Source: Streptomyces albireticuli (lineage in GTDB: Bacteria > Actinomycetota > Actinomycetes > Streptomycetales > Streptomycetaceae). Taken from it: a stretch of DNA of 64,000 nucleotides. The translations under genes were made by a program, and so were the position numbers. The notes below the pieces were generated by a model. The model was not told where the DNA came from, did not search any database, and saw only the letters and a program-made list of their open reading frames with translations. This document shows, in pieces, positions 29,820 through 38,100 of the stretch; positions within the stretch are counted from its first letter, which is position 1, and every line of letters starts with the position of its first letter. Location: NCBI RefSeq assembly GCF_002192455.1, contig NZ_CP021744.1:806001-870000 (forward strand), given 5' to 3'.

Positions 29820-30858
29820 GGGAGCGCTCCGCGCGCAGCGGCGCGCCCACCTCGTGCATGTGGCGCAGCGCCTGGCGGTAGGAGTCGACGAGGCCGGTCT
29901 CCGTGTAGGGCAGTCCGGCCGCGCGGCAGTGGGCGCGCACCAGCGGCCTGGCGAGCCGCAGGTGGGGGCGGGGCATGCTGGGGAAGAGGTGGTGCTCGAT
30001 CTGGTAGTTCAGGCCGCCGAGGAACCAGTCCGTCAGCGCGCTGCCGCGTACGTTGCGCGAGGTGAGGACCTGGCGGCGCAGGTGCCCCCAGCGCTCGCCG
30101 TCCGGGTCGGGCATCTCCATGCCCTTGTGGTTGGGGGCGAAGACGGCGCCGAGGTGCAGCCCGAAGAGCGCGTGGTGCAGCAGCGCGAAGGCGACAGCCT
30201 TACCGGGGGACATCGACGACAGGAGGAGGGTCGCGTAGCCCGTCCAGTGGAGGACCATCAGCATCGCCTCCACCCGGCGTTCCGGCGCCTCTTGCCTTTT
30301 GAGGTCGCGGACGCCCGAAACCTTCAGGTTGAGACCTTCGAGAAGGAGCATGGGGAAGAAGAGCCGGGCCTGGTTGCGGGTCAGCCAGCGGACGAAGGCC
30401 CCTTCGCGCCGCGCGGCCTGTCCTTGTGTCCATACGAGCGCGCCGACGCCGACGTCCGGGTCCTTGTCGACGTGGTTGGGGTTGGCGTGGTGGCGGTTGT
30501 GCTTGTCGTTCCACCAGCCGTAGCTCATGCCGAGCAGCAGGTCGGCGTGGAGCAGGCCGATCAGGCGGTTGCCGCGCCGGGTGGCGGCTATCTGCGCGTG
30601 CCCGCCGTCGTGGCCGACGAAGCAGGCCCGGGCGCAGAACACCGCGGCGGGAACGGCCAGCGGGAGGGCCCACCAGGAGTCGCCCACGAGCACGATCCCG
30701 GCGGCCGTGGCGGCGAGCGCGAGCAGGTTCGCGGCGATGGCGAGCGCGTACCAGCCGCGGCGGCGTTCGAGCAGGCCCTGTTCCCTGACCTGGCGCAGCA
30801 GCGGGGCGAAATCGCTGCCGGCGGCGCGTTCTGCGGGTGGGGCGGTGGCCTGGGGCAT
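29806..30858 (-). CDS. Fatty acid desaturase (acyl-lipid or acyl-CoA type)
   Basis: 350 residues with two hydrophobic hairpins. All three histidine boxes are present: H83-DGG-H87, H120-NR-H123-H124, and Q286-IE-H289-H290, the set that binds the di-iron centre. The stretch FGLHLGAVFAPNHKGME before the third box is typical of the DesA3-like branch. It would introduce double bonds into membrane fatty acyl chains, with electrons from a ferredoxin or reductase not encoded here. GGAG lies 6 nt before the ATG. Its 3' end overlaps the beta-propeller gene by 14 bases. Confidence 0.9.
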   Translation of the reverse strand: MPQATAPPAERAAGSDFAPLLRQVREQGLLERRRGWYALAIAANLLALAATAAGIVLVGDSWWALPLAVPAAVFCARACFVGHDGGHAQIAATRRGNRLIGLLHADLLLGMSYGWWNDKHNRHHANPNHVDKDPDVGVGALVWTQGQAARREGAFVRWLTRNQARLFFPMLLLEGLNLKVSGVRDLKRQEAPERRVEAMLMVLHWTGYATLLLSSMSPGKAVAFALLHHALFGLHLGAVFAPNHKGMEMPDPDGERWGHLRRQVLTSRNVRGSALTDWFLGGLNYQIEHHLFPSMPRPHLRLARPLVRAHCRAAGLPYTETGLVDSYRQALRHMHEVGAPLRAERSLTGR

Positions 30859-30967
30859 GGCATCTCCGGACGGTCGGTCGGCGGGCTGACCTCACAGAAC
30901 GTACGGATCGGGGGCACGGGACGGCCATGGCGGCACCACCCGGAACCGTGGGGGGTCTGCCCCTGCC

Positions 30968-30999
30968 GGGCGAGGGGGGCTGGCTACACCCCCTCGCCC
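30968..30999. repeat. 11-bp perfect inverted repeat in divergent promoter region
   Basis: GGGCGAGGGGG (30968-30978) and CCCCCTCGCCC (30989-30999) pair perfectly around a 10-base spacer. The site lies in the 235-bp gap between the divergent desaturase and SNF2 genes. It could be an operator or a leader-RNA hairpin. The rest of the gap shows no clear consensus promoter. Confidence 0.4.
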
Positions 31000-31093
31000 T
31001 GGGCGTGGCGTGGTTCACACGCGGCGGGCCTCCTTCCGGGGCGCGCGTCCTGTACCCTCGGCCGCTCCGAGCTCCACTAGTCAAATTTGAGGA

Positions 31094-33994
31094 ATGCGCA
31101 GCGCTGTGACACCGCCCTCTGCCGCAACACCCTCCGAGATCTCCCTGCTCGCCCGCTGTCCGGCGGTCTTCCTCCCGGGCGACCCCGCCCGCACGGGGCG
31201 CGTGGCCTTCTGGCGGCCGGACGGCGACCCGCCCGCCGGACCCGGCGCCGTCGAAGATCTGACCGTGGCCGTCGCCGACGGGACCGGCGTCGGCACCCTG
31301 GACGTACGGGCCATGGTGCTGCCCGTACGCGATGCCGTGCCCGTGCTCACCCGCGCGCGGGCGGCACGCGCCGACGAGGCGGCGGCCTTCTGGGGAGCCG
31401 CCGCGGTGCTCGCCCTGCAACTGGCCGCCCGTGGCCGCCTGCTGCCCGGTCTGACGGCGACCGACCACGACGCCTGGCGCGCGGGACCGCTCGCCCCAGA
31501 GGACCTGGCCCGGGTGCGGGAGCTGGCCGCCGCCATGCCGCCCGCCGCGCACGCCGTGCCCCTGCCGGGCACCGGGCCGCTGCTGCTGCCCGATCCGGAG
31601 CGGCTCGTCCGCTCCTTCCTGGACGCGGTCGCCGACGGCCTGCCCCGCTCCCCCGCCGCGGCGCTGGCCGCGGGCGGACCCGCCTTCGCCGCGGCCGAAC
31701 CGCAGCGGACGCCCGCGCGACGCGCCTGGGCGGACGCCGTCGCCGCCGGGCACGACGCGGGCGTACGCCTCTCGCTCCGGGTCGAGGTCCTGGGACTCGA
31801 CGAGGAGGGGGCCGCGCCGCGTTTCCGGGCCGTGCTCCAACTGCACAGCCTCACCGACCCCGCCCTCGTCGCCGACGCCGCCGAGGTCTGGTCCGGGGCC
31901 TCCCCCGTGGCCGCCGCGCTCGGCCGGGGCGCGCGTATGAACGCCCTGCTCGCCCTGCGCCGCGCCGCGCACGCCTGGCCCGCGCTCACCCCGCTGCTGT
32001 CGGCCGCGGTGCCCGACGCGGTCGATCTCGCCGACGAGGAGGTCGGCGAGCTGCTCGGGGCCGCCTCGGCGGCGCTGGACGCCACCGGCGTCCAGGTGCA
32101 CTGGCCCAAGGACATGGCGCGCGAGCTCACCGCGCGCGCCGTCGTCGGCCCACCCGCGGAGGAAGACGGAGACGGAGACGACCGTAAGGCGTTCGGCAAG
32201 GACCGCTCCGGGATGCCCTCCCTGCTGTCGGCGGACGCCCTGCTCACCTTCAGCTGGCGATTCGCCGTCGGCGACCAAGAGCTGACGAAGGAGGAGCTGG
32301 ACCGGCTCGCCGAGGCCAGCCGGCCGGCCGTGCGCCTGCGCGACCAATGGGTGCTCGTCGACCCCGAGTCCGTCCGCCGCGCCCTCGGCCGGCGGGACCG
32401 CGCGCTCACCCCGGTCGAGGCGCTCGGCGCCGCCCTTACGGGCCACGCGCCCGCCAGGGAGGAAGGCGACGGCGAGGAGACCGTCGAGGTCGCGGCGACC
32501 GGCTGGCTGGCGGCGCTCCGGGACCGCATCGCCGACCCGGACGGCGGCGAGGAGCCGCTCGCCCAGCCCGCCGCGCTCGCCGCCACCCTGCGCGACTACC
32601 AGCTGCGCGGTCTGGCCTGGCTGCACCGGATGACCTCGCTCGGCCTCGGCGGCTGCCTCGCCGACGACATGGGCCTCGGCAAGACCATCACCCTCATCGC
32701 CCTGCACCTGCACCGCGGGACCCTCCCCGAGGCCGCCGGACCGACCCTGGTGGTCTGCCCGACCTCCCTGATGGGCAACTGGCAGCGCGAGATCGAGAAG
32801 TTCGCGCCCGGGACGCCCGTACGCCGCTTCCACGGCTCCGGGCGGACCCTGGACGGCCTGGCGGACGGCGAGTTCGTCCTCACCACCTACGGCACGATGC
32901 GCCTCGACACGGAGCGGCTGGCCGCCACCGGCTGGGGCATGGTCGTCGCCGACGAGGCACAGCACGTCAAGAACCCGTACTCCGACACCGCGAAGCGGCT
33001 GCGCGACATCGGCGCGAAGGCGCGGGTCGCGCTCACCGGCACACCGGTGGAGAACAACCTCTCCGAGCTGTGGGCGATCCTCGACTGGACGACGCCCGGG
33101 CTCCTCGGCTCCCTGGGCGCCTTCCGCAGGCGCTACGCCCAGGCGGTCGAGGGCGGTGCCGACCCGGCCGCCGCCGAGCGCCTGGCGGCCCTCGTGGGCC
33201 CGTTCCTGCTGCGCCGCCGCAAGTCCGACCCCGGGATCGCCCCCGAGCTGCCGCCGAAGACCGAGACGGACCGCGCGGTCGCGCTCACCAAGGAGCAGAC
33301 GGGGCTGTACGAGGCCGTGGTGCGGGAGATCCTCGCCGAGGTCGAGGCGGCGGACGGCATCGAGCGGCGGGGGCTGATCGTCAAGCTCCTCACCGGACTG
33401 AAGCAGATCTGCAACCACCCCTCGCAGTACCTCAAGGAGCCCGGCAGCCCTCGGATCGCGGGCCGTTCGGGCAAGGTCGAGCTGCTGGACGAGCTGCTGG
33501 ACACCATCCTCGCGGAGGGCGCGAGCGTGCTGGTGTTCACGCAGTACGTGCAGATGGCCCGGCTGCTGGAGCGGCACCTGGCGGACCGGGGCGTCGCGGC
33601 GCAGTTCCTGCACGGCGGTACGCCGGTGCCCCGGCGCGAGGAGATGGTCCGGCGCTTCCAGGACGGCGAGGTACCGGTCTTCCTGCTGTCGCTGAAGGCC
33701 GCCGGCACGGGCCTGAACCTCACCCGGGCCGGGCACGTGGTGCACTTCGACCGCTGGTGGAACCCCGCCGTCGAGGCTCAGGCCACCGACCGGGCCTACC
33801 GCATCGGCCAGACGCAGCCCGTGCAGGTGCACCGCCTGGTCACCGAGGGCACGATCGAGGACCGGATCGCGGAGATGCTCACCCGCAAGCAGGCCCTGGC
33901 GGACTCCGTGCTGGGCTCCGCGGAGGCGGCCGTGACCGAACTGACCGACGCCGAGCTCGCCGAGCTCGTCGCACTGAGGGGGGCGGGACGATGA
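31094..33994 (+). CDS. SNF2-family DNA-dependent ATPase/helicase
   Basis: 966 residues. The C-terminal ~450 residues hold the full Swi2/Snf2 motor: motif I LADDMGLGKT (K530), motif II DEAQ (620-623), GTPVENNLSELW, then the helicase C half with VLVFTQYVQMARLL, AAGTGLNLT and RAYRIGQ. The N-terminal half is the actinobacterial SNF2-associated region. It remodels or translocates on DNA; bacterial members (HepA/RapA-like) affect transcription or repair. GAGGA directly abuts the ATG at 31094, which is too close, so GTG 31106 may be the real start. It overlaps the SWIM gene by ATGA. Confidence 0.88.
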   Translation: MRSAVTPPSAATPSEISLLARCPAVFLPGDPARTGRVAFWRPDGDPPAGPGAVEDLTVAVADGTGVGTLDVRAMVLPVRDAVPVLTRARAARADEAAAFWGAAAVLALQLAARGRLLPGLTATDHDAWRAGPLAPEDLARVRELAAAMPPAAHAVPLPGTGPLLLPDPERLVRSFLDAVADGLPRSPAAALAAGGPAFAAAEPQRTPARRAWADAVAAGHDAGVRLSLRVEVLGLDEEGAAPRFRAVLQLHSLTDPALVADAAEVWSGASPVAAALGRGARMNALLALRRAAHAWPALTPLLSAAVPDAVDLADEEVGELLGAASAALDATGVQVHWPKDMARELTARAVVGPPAEEDGDGDDRKAFGKDRSGMPSLLSADALLTFSWRFAVGDQELTKEELDRLAEASRPAVRLRDQWVLVDPESVRRALGRRDRALTPVEALGAALTGHAPAREEGDGEETVEVAATGWLAALRDRIADPDGGEEPLAQPAALAATLRDYQLRGLAWLHRMTSLGLGGCLADDMGLGKTITLIALHLHRGTLPEAAGPTLVVCPTSLMGNWQREIEKFAPGTPVRRFHGSGRTLDGLADGEFVLTTYGTMRLDTERLAATGWGMVVADEAQHVKNPYSDTAKRLRDIGAKARVALTGTPVENNLSELWAILDWTTPGLLGSLGAFRRRYAQAVEGGADPAAAERLAALVGPFLLRRRKSDPGIAPELPPKTETDRAVALTKEQTGLYEAVVREILAEVEAADGIERRGLIVKLLTGLKQICNHPSQYLKEPGSPRIAGRSGKVELLDELLDTILAEGASVLVFTQYVQMARLLERHLADRGVAAQFLHGGTPVPRREEMVRRFQDGEVPVFLLSLKAAGTGLNLTRAGHVVHFDRWWNPAVEAQATDRAYRIGQTQPVQVHRLVTEGTIEDRIAEMLTRKQALADSVLGSAEAAVTELTDAELAELVALRGAGR

Positions 33995-35253
33995 CCGGAC
34001 AGGACAGCGTGGAGCGGACGTTCGCGGCGCTGCCGCCCGCGCCCGGGCAGGGCTTCGCCCGGAGCTGGTGGGGGCGCGCGTGGCTCAAGGCGCTGGAGGA
34101 CACGGCGCTGGACGGCCAGCAGGTGAAGGCGGGGCGCCGGCACGCGCGCGCGGGCGCGGTGGGCGCGGTGTCCGTCCGGCCGGGCCGGATCACCGCGCTC
34201 GTGCGCGACCGCGACGGCACCGCGTACCGCTCCGATGTGATGGTCCAGCAGCTCTCCGCCGCCGAGTGGGACCGGCTGCTGGACCTGGTGGCCGACCGGG
34301 CCGGGTACATCGCCGCGCTCCTCGACCACGACATACCGTCGCACCTGGCCGAGGACGCGCTCGCGGCCGGTGTGGAGCTCCTGCCCGGCATCGGCGACCT
34401 GGAGCCGGAGTGCGGCTGCGAGGCATGGGACCACTGCCCGCACACGGCGGCCCTGTGCCATCAGATGGCCAGGCTCCTCGACGAGGACCCCTTCGTCCTG
34501 CTGCTGATGCGCGGACGCGGAGAGCGTGAGCTGCTGGACGACCTCCAGGCGCGCAGCGCCTCCCACGCACCGGAGCCGTCCGCCGAGGCGCCGCCCGGGA
34601 TCCCCGCCCTGGAGGCCTTCGCCGCACGCACCGGCCCTCACGCCCTGCCCGGCCCGCCTCCGCCGGTGGACGCGCCCGGCAGGCCCCTCGCGCTCGTCGC
34701 CGATACCGCGCCCCCGCCCGGGCTCGACGTCGAGGCGCTGGAGTTCCTCGCCGCGGACGCCGCGGCCCGCGCCCGGCGACTGCTGGCGGAAGCCCTGGCG
34801 CCGGGACACGAACGGACGCCCGTACCGGCCGGCCTGACCGTGTCGCAGGACGCGGTCCGGCTCGCCGCCGCGGGCGCCCCCGCCCGGGTGGCCGCCAGGC
34901 TCGCGACGGGCTCGGGCCGCGACGGCGCCGCGCTGACGCGGGCCGTACGGGCCTGGGAGTGCGGCGGACCGGCCGCACTGGCCGTCCTGGAGGAGGAGTG
35001 GGCGCCGGAGCCCGAGGCGCTGGCGCGCGCCGGAGCCCAGCTGGCCGCGGCGTGGGAGGAGGGGCCGGCGCCCCGGCTGCGGGCGACGCGCAACCGGTGG
35101 ACGGTCGTCGGCACCGCGGCGCAGTTGCGCTACGGGCCGGACGACCGCTGGTGGCCCTACCGCCGGGAGGGCGGCCACTGGCTGCCGGCCGGTCCCTGCG
35201 CACACGATCCGGCGACGGCGCTCGCCGAGCTCCTTACGGAGGGGAACGGATAA
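33991..35253 (+). CDS. SWIM zinc-finger protein
   Basis: 420 residues. The N-terminus RSWWGRAWLKALEDTALD is typical of SWIM proteins next to SNF2 genes. The zinc site is C141-x-C143-x5-C149-x-H151. The remainder is alanine-rich and helical. ATGA overlap with the SNF2 gene means coupled translation, and the two proteins probably act as a complex on DNA. The precise role is unknown; in other organisms SWIM domains mediate DNA or protein contacts in repair and recombination factors. Confidence 0.85.
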   Translation: MTGQDSVERTFAALPPAPGQGFARSWWGRAWLKALEDTALDGQQVKAGRRHARAGAVGAVSVRPGRITALVRDRDGTAYRSDVMVQQLSAAEWDRLLDLVADRAGYIAALLDHDIPSHLAEDALAAGVELLPGIGDLEPECGCEAWDHCPHTAALCHQMARLLDEDPFVLLLMRGRGERELLDDLQARSASHAPEPSAEAPPGIPALEAFAARTGPHALPGPPPPVDAPGRPLALVADTAPPPGLDVEALEFLAADAAARARRLLAEALAPGHERTPVPAGLTVSQDAVRLAAAGAPARVAARLATGSGRDGAALTRAVRAWECGGPAALAVLEEEWAPEPEALARAGAQLAAAWEEGPAPRLRATRNRWTVVGTAAQLRYGPDDRWWPYRREGGHWLPAGPCAHDPATALAELLTEGNG

Positions 35254-35376
35254 ACCAAAGGCGACACAGTCGAGAAATCGAGCTTTCCAAGGCGATCGGT
35301 GACGTTTTGCCTATCAGTGCCAGAATATGGTGATCTAGTCTTCAATCACCTTCTGGTCACGGAAAGGTCCTTTGGG

Positions 35377-36246
35377 ATGGCTTTCGCCCTGCTGCGCCGT
35401 TACAAGCGTTCTCCTTACCGGCAGAACGCACCGATCCCGTACGGCGCGGGGGCCCTCGACTGTGTCGTCCTCGACCCCGTGCGCCTGCCGATGCACAGAG
35501 CCGAGGTGTCCGTCCGGGACGTCCACGGCCAGGAGGTCGTCCACGGCCAGACCGACCCGCACGGCCGCTTCGCGGCGACCGTGGCGCCGGGCGAGTACAG
35601 CCTCGCCGTGACCGCCGAGGGGTTCACGCCCGTACGCCGCACGTTCCAGTCCGCGGACGGCGTACGGACCACCCTCGACCCGATGGCCCTGGAGCCGGCG
35701 CCGGCACCCTCCATGCCCTCGCCGGGCGCGTGGCGCATCGACCCCGACCACACCGCCGTGCGCTTCATCTCCCGGCACATCGGGCTCGCCGAGGTCCACG
35801 GCCGGTTCAACCGGTTCGAGGGCTCCCTGTGGATCGGCGAGCGCATGGAGGACTCCCGGCTCGACGTCGTCATCGAGACCGCGAGCATCGACACGGGCGT
35901 CGCCCAGCGCGACGCGCACCTGTGCTCCGCGGAGTTCCTCAACGTGGCCAAGTTCCCCCACATGCAGTTCACCAGCGAGCGCTTCGTCCACCGCGGTGGT
36001 TCGCGGTGGACCGTCCAGGGTGTGCTCAACCTCCACGGCGTCAGCCGGAACATCGCCCTCGACACCCGGTACCTGGGCATCGGCACCGGCATCATGGGCG
36101 AGACCCGCACCGCCTGCTCGGCCTCGACCGAGCTGCACCGCGAGGACTTCACCCTGGACTGGCGCTCGATGCTCCAGCGCGGCATCGCCATGATCGGCGC
36201 GACGATCCGGATCGAGCTCGACATCCAGGCCGTGCCCGCTCAGTGA
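35377..36246 (+). CDS. YceI-family protein with N-terminal carboxypeptidase-regulatory-like domain
   Basis: 289 residues from the ATG at 35377; AAAGG at 35363-35367 is 9 nt upstream. Residues ~25-105 form a CarboxypepD_reg-like Ig fold (VHGQTDPHGRFAATVAPGEYSLA). Residues ~115-289 are a YceI lipocalin-like barrel, with WRIDPDHTAVRFISRHIG and the final IELDIQAVP. YceI proteins bind isoprenoid-type lipids. There is no signal peptide, unlike E. coli YceI, so it is likely cytoplasmic. The 3' end overlaps the convergent proline-rich gene by 7 bases. Confidence 0.82.
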   Translation: MAFALLRRYKRSPYRQNAPIPYGAGALDCVVLDPVRLPMHRAEVSVRDVHGQEVVHGQTDPHGRFAATVAPGEYSLAVTAEGFTPVRRTFQSADGVRTTLDPMALEPAPAPSMPSPGAWRIDPDHTAVRFISRHIGLAEVHGRFNRFEGSLWIGERMEDSRLDVVIETASIDTGVAQRDAHLCSAEFLNVAKFPHMQFTSERFVHRGGSRWTVQGVLNLHGVSRNIALDTRYLGIGTGIMGETRTACSASTELHREDFTLDWRSMLQRGIAMIGATIRIELDIQAVPAQ

Positions 36247-36740
36247 CCGGCGCCCGGCTCCCGGCCGGCGGTCACGACGGGCTTGCTGTCGGGGAGCCGC
36301 GGCAGCAGCTCGGTGGGGAACCCGCTGGGCCAGCTCGTGGGGAAGCCCGACGGCAGCTTGGTGGGCAGTTTCGTGGGCAGGCGCGTCGGCAGGCCGCTGG
36401 GCAGGGCCGTCGGCAGCCCCGACGGCAGTCCGCTGGGGAGGGAGAAGGACGGTGACGGCTCCGCGGACGGGTTTCTCCCGCCCGGCCCGTCCCGCTCCTC
36501 GCCGTCGCCGTCCCTGATGAACAGCACGGCCCCCAGCGCGAGCGCGGCGATGACCACCAGTACGGCCACGGCGACGGCGATCCGCCGGCCACCGCCCTCC
36601 CCGCCGGGCGGCGGCTCGGGATCCCAGGGCGGCCGGGCGGGACCGAACCCGCCCGGAGGCGGAGGCGGCGGGCCCGAGGGCGGACCGTAAGGCGGGCCGG
36701 GTGGGCCGGGGGGACCGGGTGGACCAGAAGAAGCGGTCAT
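36240..36740 (-). CDS. Proline-rich single-pass membrane protein with LPxG-like tetrapeptide repeats
   Basis: 166 residues from the ATG at 36740. Residues 5-48 are a Pro/Gly-rich cytoplasmic segment, 54-75 a transmembrane helix and 76-100 an acidic then Ser/Pro linker. Residues 101-144 are 11 tandem tetrapeptides of the form [LFW]-P-[ST]-x, and a short tail follows. No catalytic domain. The layout suggests an anchor whose repeat stalk projects through the cell wall. Function unknown. The gene is monocistronic; its stop overlaps the YceI stop region. Confidence 0.72.
   Translation of the reverse strand: MTASSGPPGPPGPPGPPYGPPSGPPPPPPGGFGPARPPWDPEPPPGGEGGGRRIAVAVAVLVVIAALALGAVLFIRDGDGEERDGPGGRNPSAEPSPSFSLPSGLPSGLPTALPSGLPTRLPTKLPTKLPSGFPTSWPSGFPTELLPRLPDSKPVVTAGREPGAGH
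36309..36440 (-). repeat. 12-bp tandem repeats encoding [LFW]P[ST]x units
   Basis: Eleven in-frame 12-bp units in the proline-rich membrane gene encode LPSG, LPSG, LPTA, LPSG, LPTR, LPTK, LPTK, LPSG, FPTS, WPSG and FPTE. Copies differ at the fourth residue. Such arrays often vary in number between strains. Confidence 0.7.
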
Positions 36741-36981
36741 ACGGACCAGGCTCCCCGCGTCCGCACCTCCGCCACCGCGCGATGACGGTACCGCCACATC
36801 TTCCGCTCCGGATCATGACATTCCACCGCCCGCCCGACAGCGCGCCCGCCTCCCGCGCCCGCCGGTACGGCCGGTCGTGCGACCGGGCGAAAACGCCGGC
36901 CCGTCACCGCGTGGCTCCCGCATCCGGTTTATCCCATAACCTTACGATCCGACGGTGGTTGTCGAACCGTACGCAGGGCAT

Positions 36982-37893
36982 TCAGCCGGCCGCGCGGAGG
37001 AACGCCTCGAGCCCCGCCAGGTCGTCGGTGTTGAGGTGGTCCGCGCCGGCCGCGAGGAGTTCCCGCCAGACCGCTTCCCGCGCCGGGCCGGGCCGGTCGG
37101 GTGTGGCCCAGAAGCGCACCCGCCGGTGCTCGGCGTGCGCCAGGGACACGATCCGCACCAGCTCGGCCCGTTCCCGCTCGGGCATCGGGCCGACGCCCTG
37201 CCAGCTGAACTTGGTGTTCCAGTTGTCGCTGACGAGCGGGGCGAAGGAGGCCGGCACACCGGTGCCGAGGTCGGCGAGCCGGGCGTCGTAGAAGGCCCGT
37301 CGCACCCGTTCCGTCGCCATGGGCACCCGCGCGCCCCGGTCGCCGGAGACGACCGCGGTCACCGCGCCGTGGCGCACCCGCTCACCGACGCAGTAGCTGA
37401 GCATCGACCGGTAGCGCCGCAGGTGCCGGGCGAGCTCCCGGTAGGTGGCGGCGCCCTCGGTCTTGATGTCGACGAGCAGCTGCACGGACAGGTCGTACCC
37501 CTCGTAGACGCGGCCGTGCCCGGCTCTCACCCGGCGCAGCAGCGGTTCGAGGTAGAGCGATTCGAGGGTGCGGGAAGGGTCGAGCCCGGAGGCGTCGTGG
37601 GCGACGAGGAGCTTCCGGCCGACCAGCCAGATGTCCGCCTCGACGCTGCCGAACCCGTGGGAGAGCGCGTCGGCGAGCGGGTGCGGGTGCTCGTAGTCGT
37701 TGTGCGCGTGGGCGCGGGCCAGCGGTGGTCCGGCGGGCCCTTGGAGCCTGTCCGCCCCGGCCCGGGTGGCGGGCACGGCCAGGGCGGGTCCCGCGAGGGC
37801 TCCCGCGAGAGCGGCCCCGAGGGTGACGACGGCGGCGCGGCGCGTGCGCGGGGACGTGGCGGGGTTCACGACGGGGGGCATGGCAGGGGTCAT
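36982..37893 (-). CDS. Secreted GDPD / PI-PLC-like phosphodiesterase
   Basis: 303 residues from the ATG at 37893, with GGGAG 5 nt upstream. The N-terminus has RTRRAAVVTLGAALAGAL, a signal peptide with paired arginines that may use Tat or Sec, cleaved near ALA-V (39). The mature part starts ARAHAHNDYEHPHP (H62, H64) and continues SVEADIWL (E85, D87) and VAHD (H99), the metal and acid/base pattern of glycerophosphodiester phosphodiesterase-like TIM barrels. It most likely cleaves an extracellular phosphodiester. It diverges from a NAGPA-type gene across 207 bp, and the two may act together on envelope glycans. Confidence 0.8.
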   Translation of the reverse strand: MTPAMPPVVNPATSPRTRRAAVVTLGAALAGALAGPALAVPATRAGADRLQGPAGPPLARAHAHNDYEHPHPLADALSHGFGSVEADIWLVGRKLLVAHDASGLDPSRTLESLYLEPLLRRVRAGHGRVYEGYDLSVQLLVDIKTEGAATYRELARHLRRYRSMLSYCVGERVRHGAVTAVVSGDRGARVPMATERVRRAFYDARLADLGTGVPASFAPLVSDNWNTKFSWQGVGPMPERERAELVRIVSLAHAEHRRVRFWATPDRPGPAREAVWRELLAAGADHLNTDDLAGLEAFLRAAG

Positions 37894-38100
37894 GGCGTCT
37901 CCCGGGTCGGTGTGCGGCGGTGTGCGGCGGCCGGTGGCACGCGGGGGCCGGCTTCTGTGAGTATCCGGGCCCGACGGGCCGGTGGGCAGGGATGTGCCGA
38001 GAGTTGCCCGCGTCGACGTCGGTACGTTCCCTGTCGTTCTTTCGGGGCATGGTGAACTCTTTTGTGCCGTGCCAGAGTTGACGGGACCTCTGGGGTGACT

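Noticed and set aside
35254..35376. TTGCCT at 35307-35312 as promoter for the YceI gene
   Set aside because: No -10-like hexamer at 16-18 bases; GAATAT and TAGTCT are at wrong distances. The region is somewhat AT-richer but I cannot define a promoter.
37909..37928. Direct repeat GGTGTGCGGC x2 upstream of the GDPD-like gene
   Set aside because: Only two 10-bp copies in GC-rich sequence; likely slippage without function.
38078..38083. TTGACG as -35 for the NAGPA-type gene
   Set aside because: It lies only 18 bases before the start codon, so transcription would begin inside the gene.
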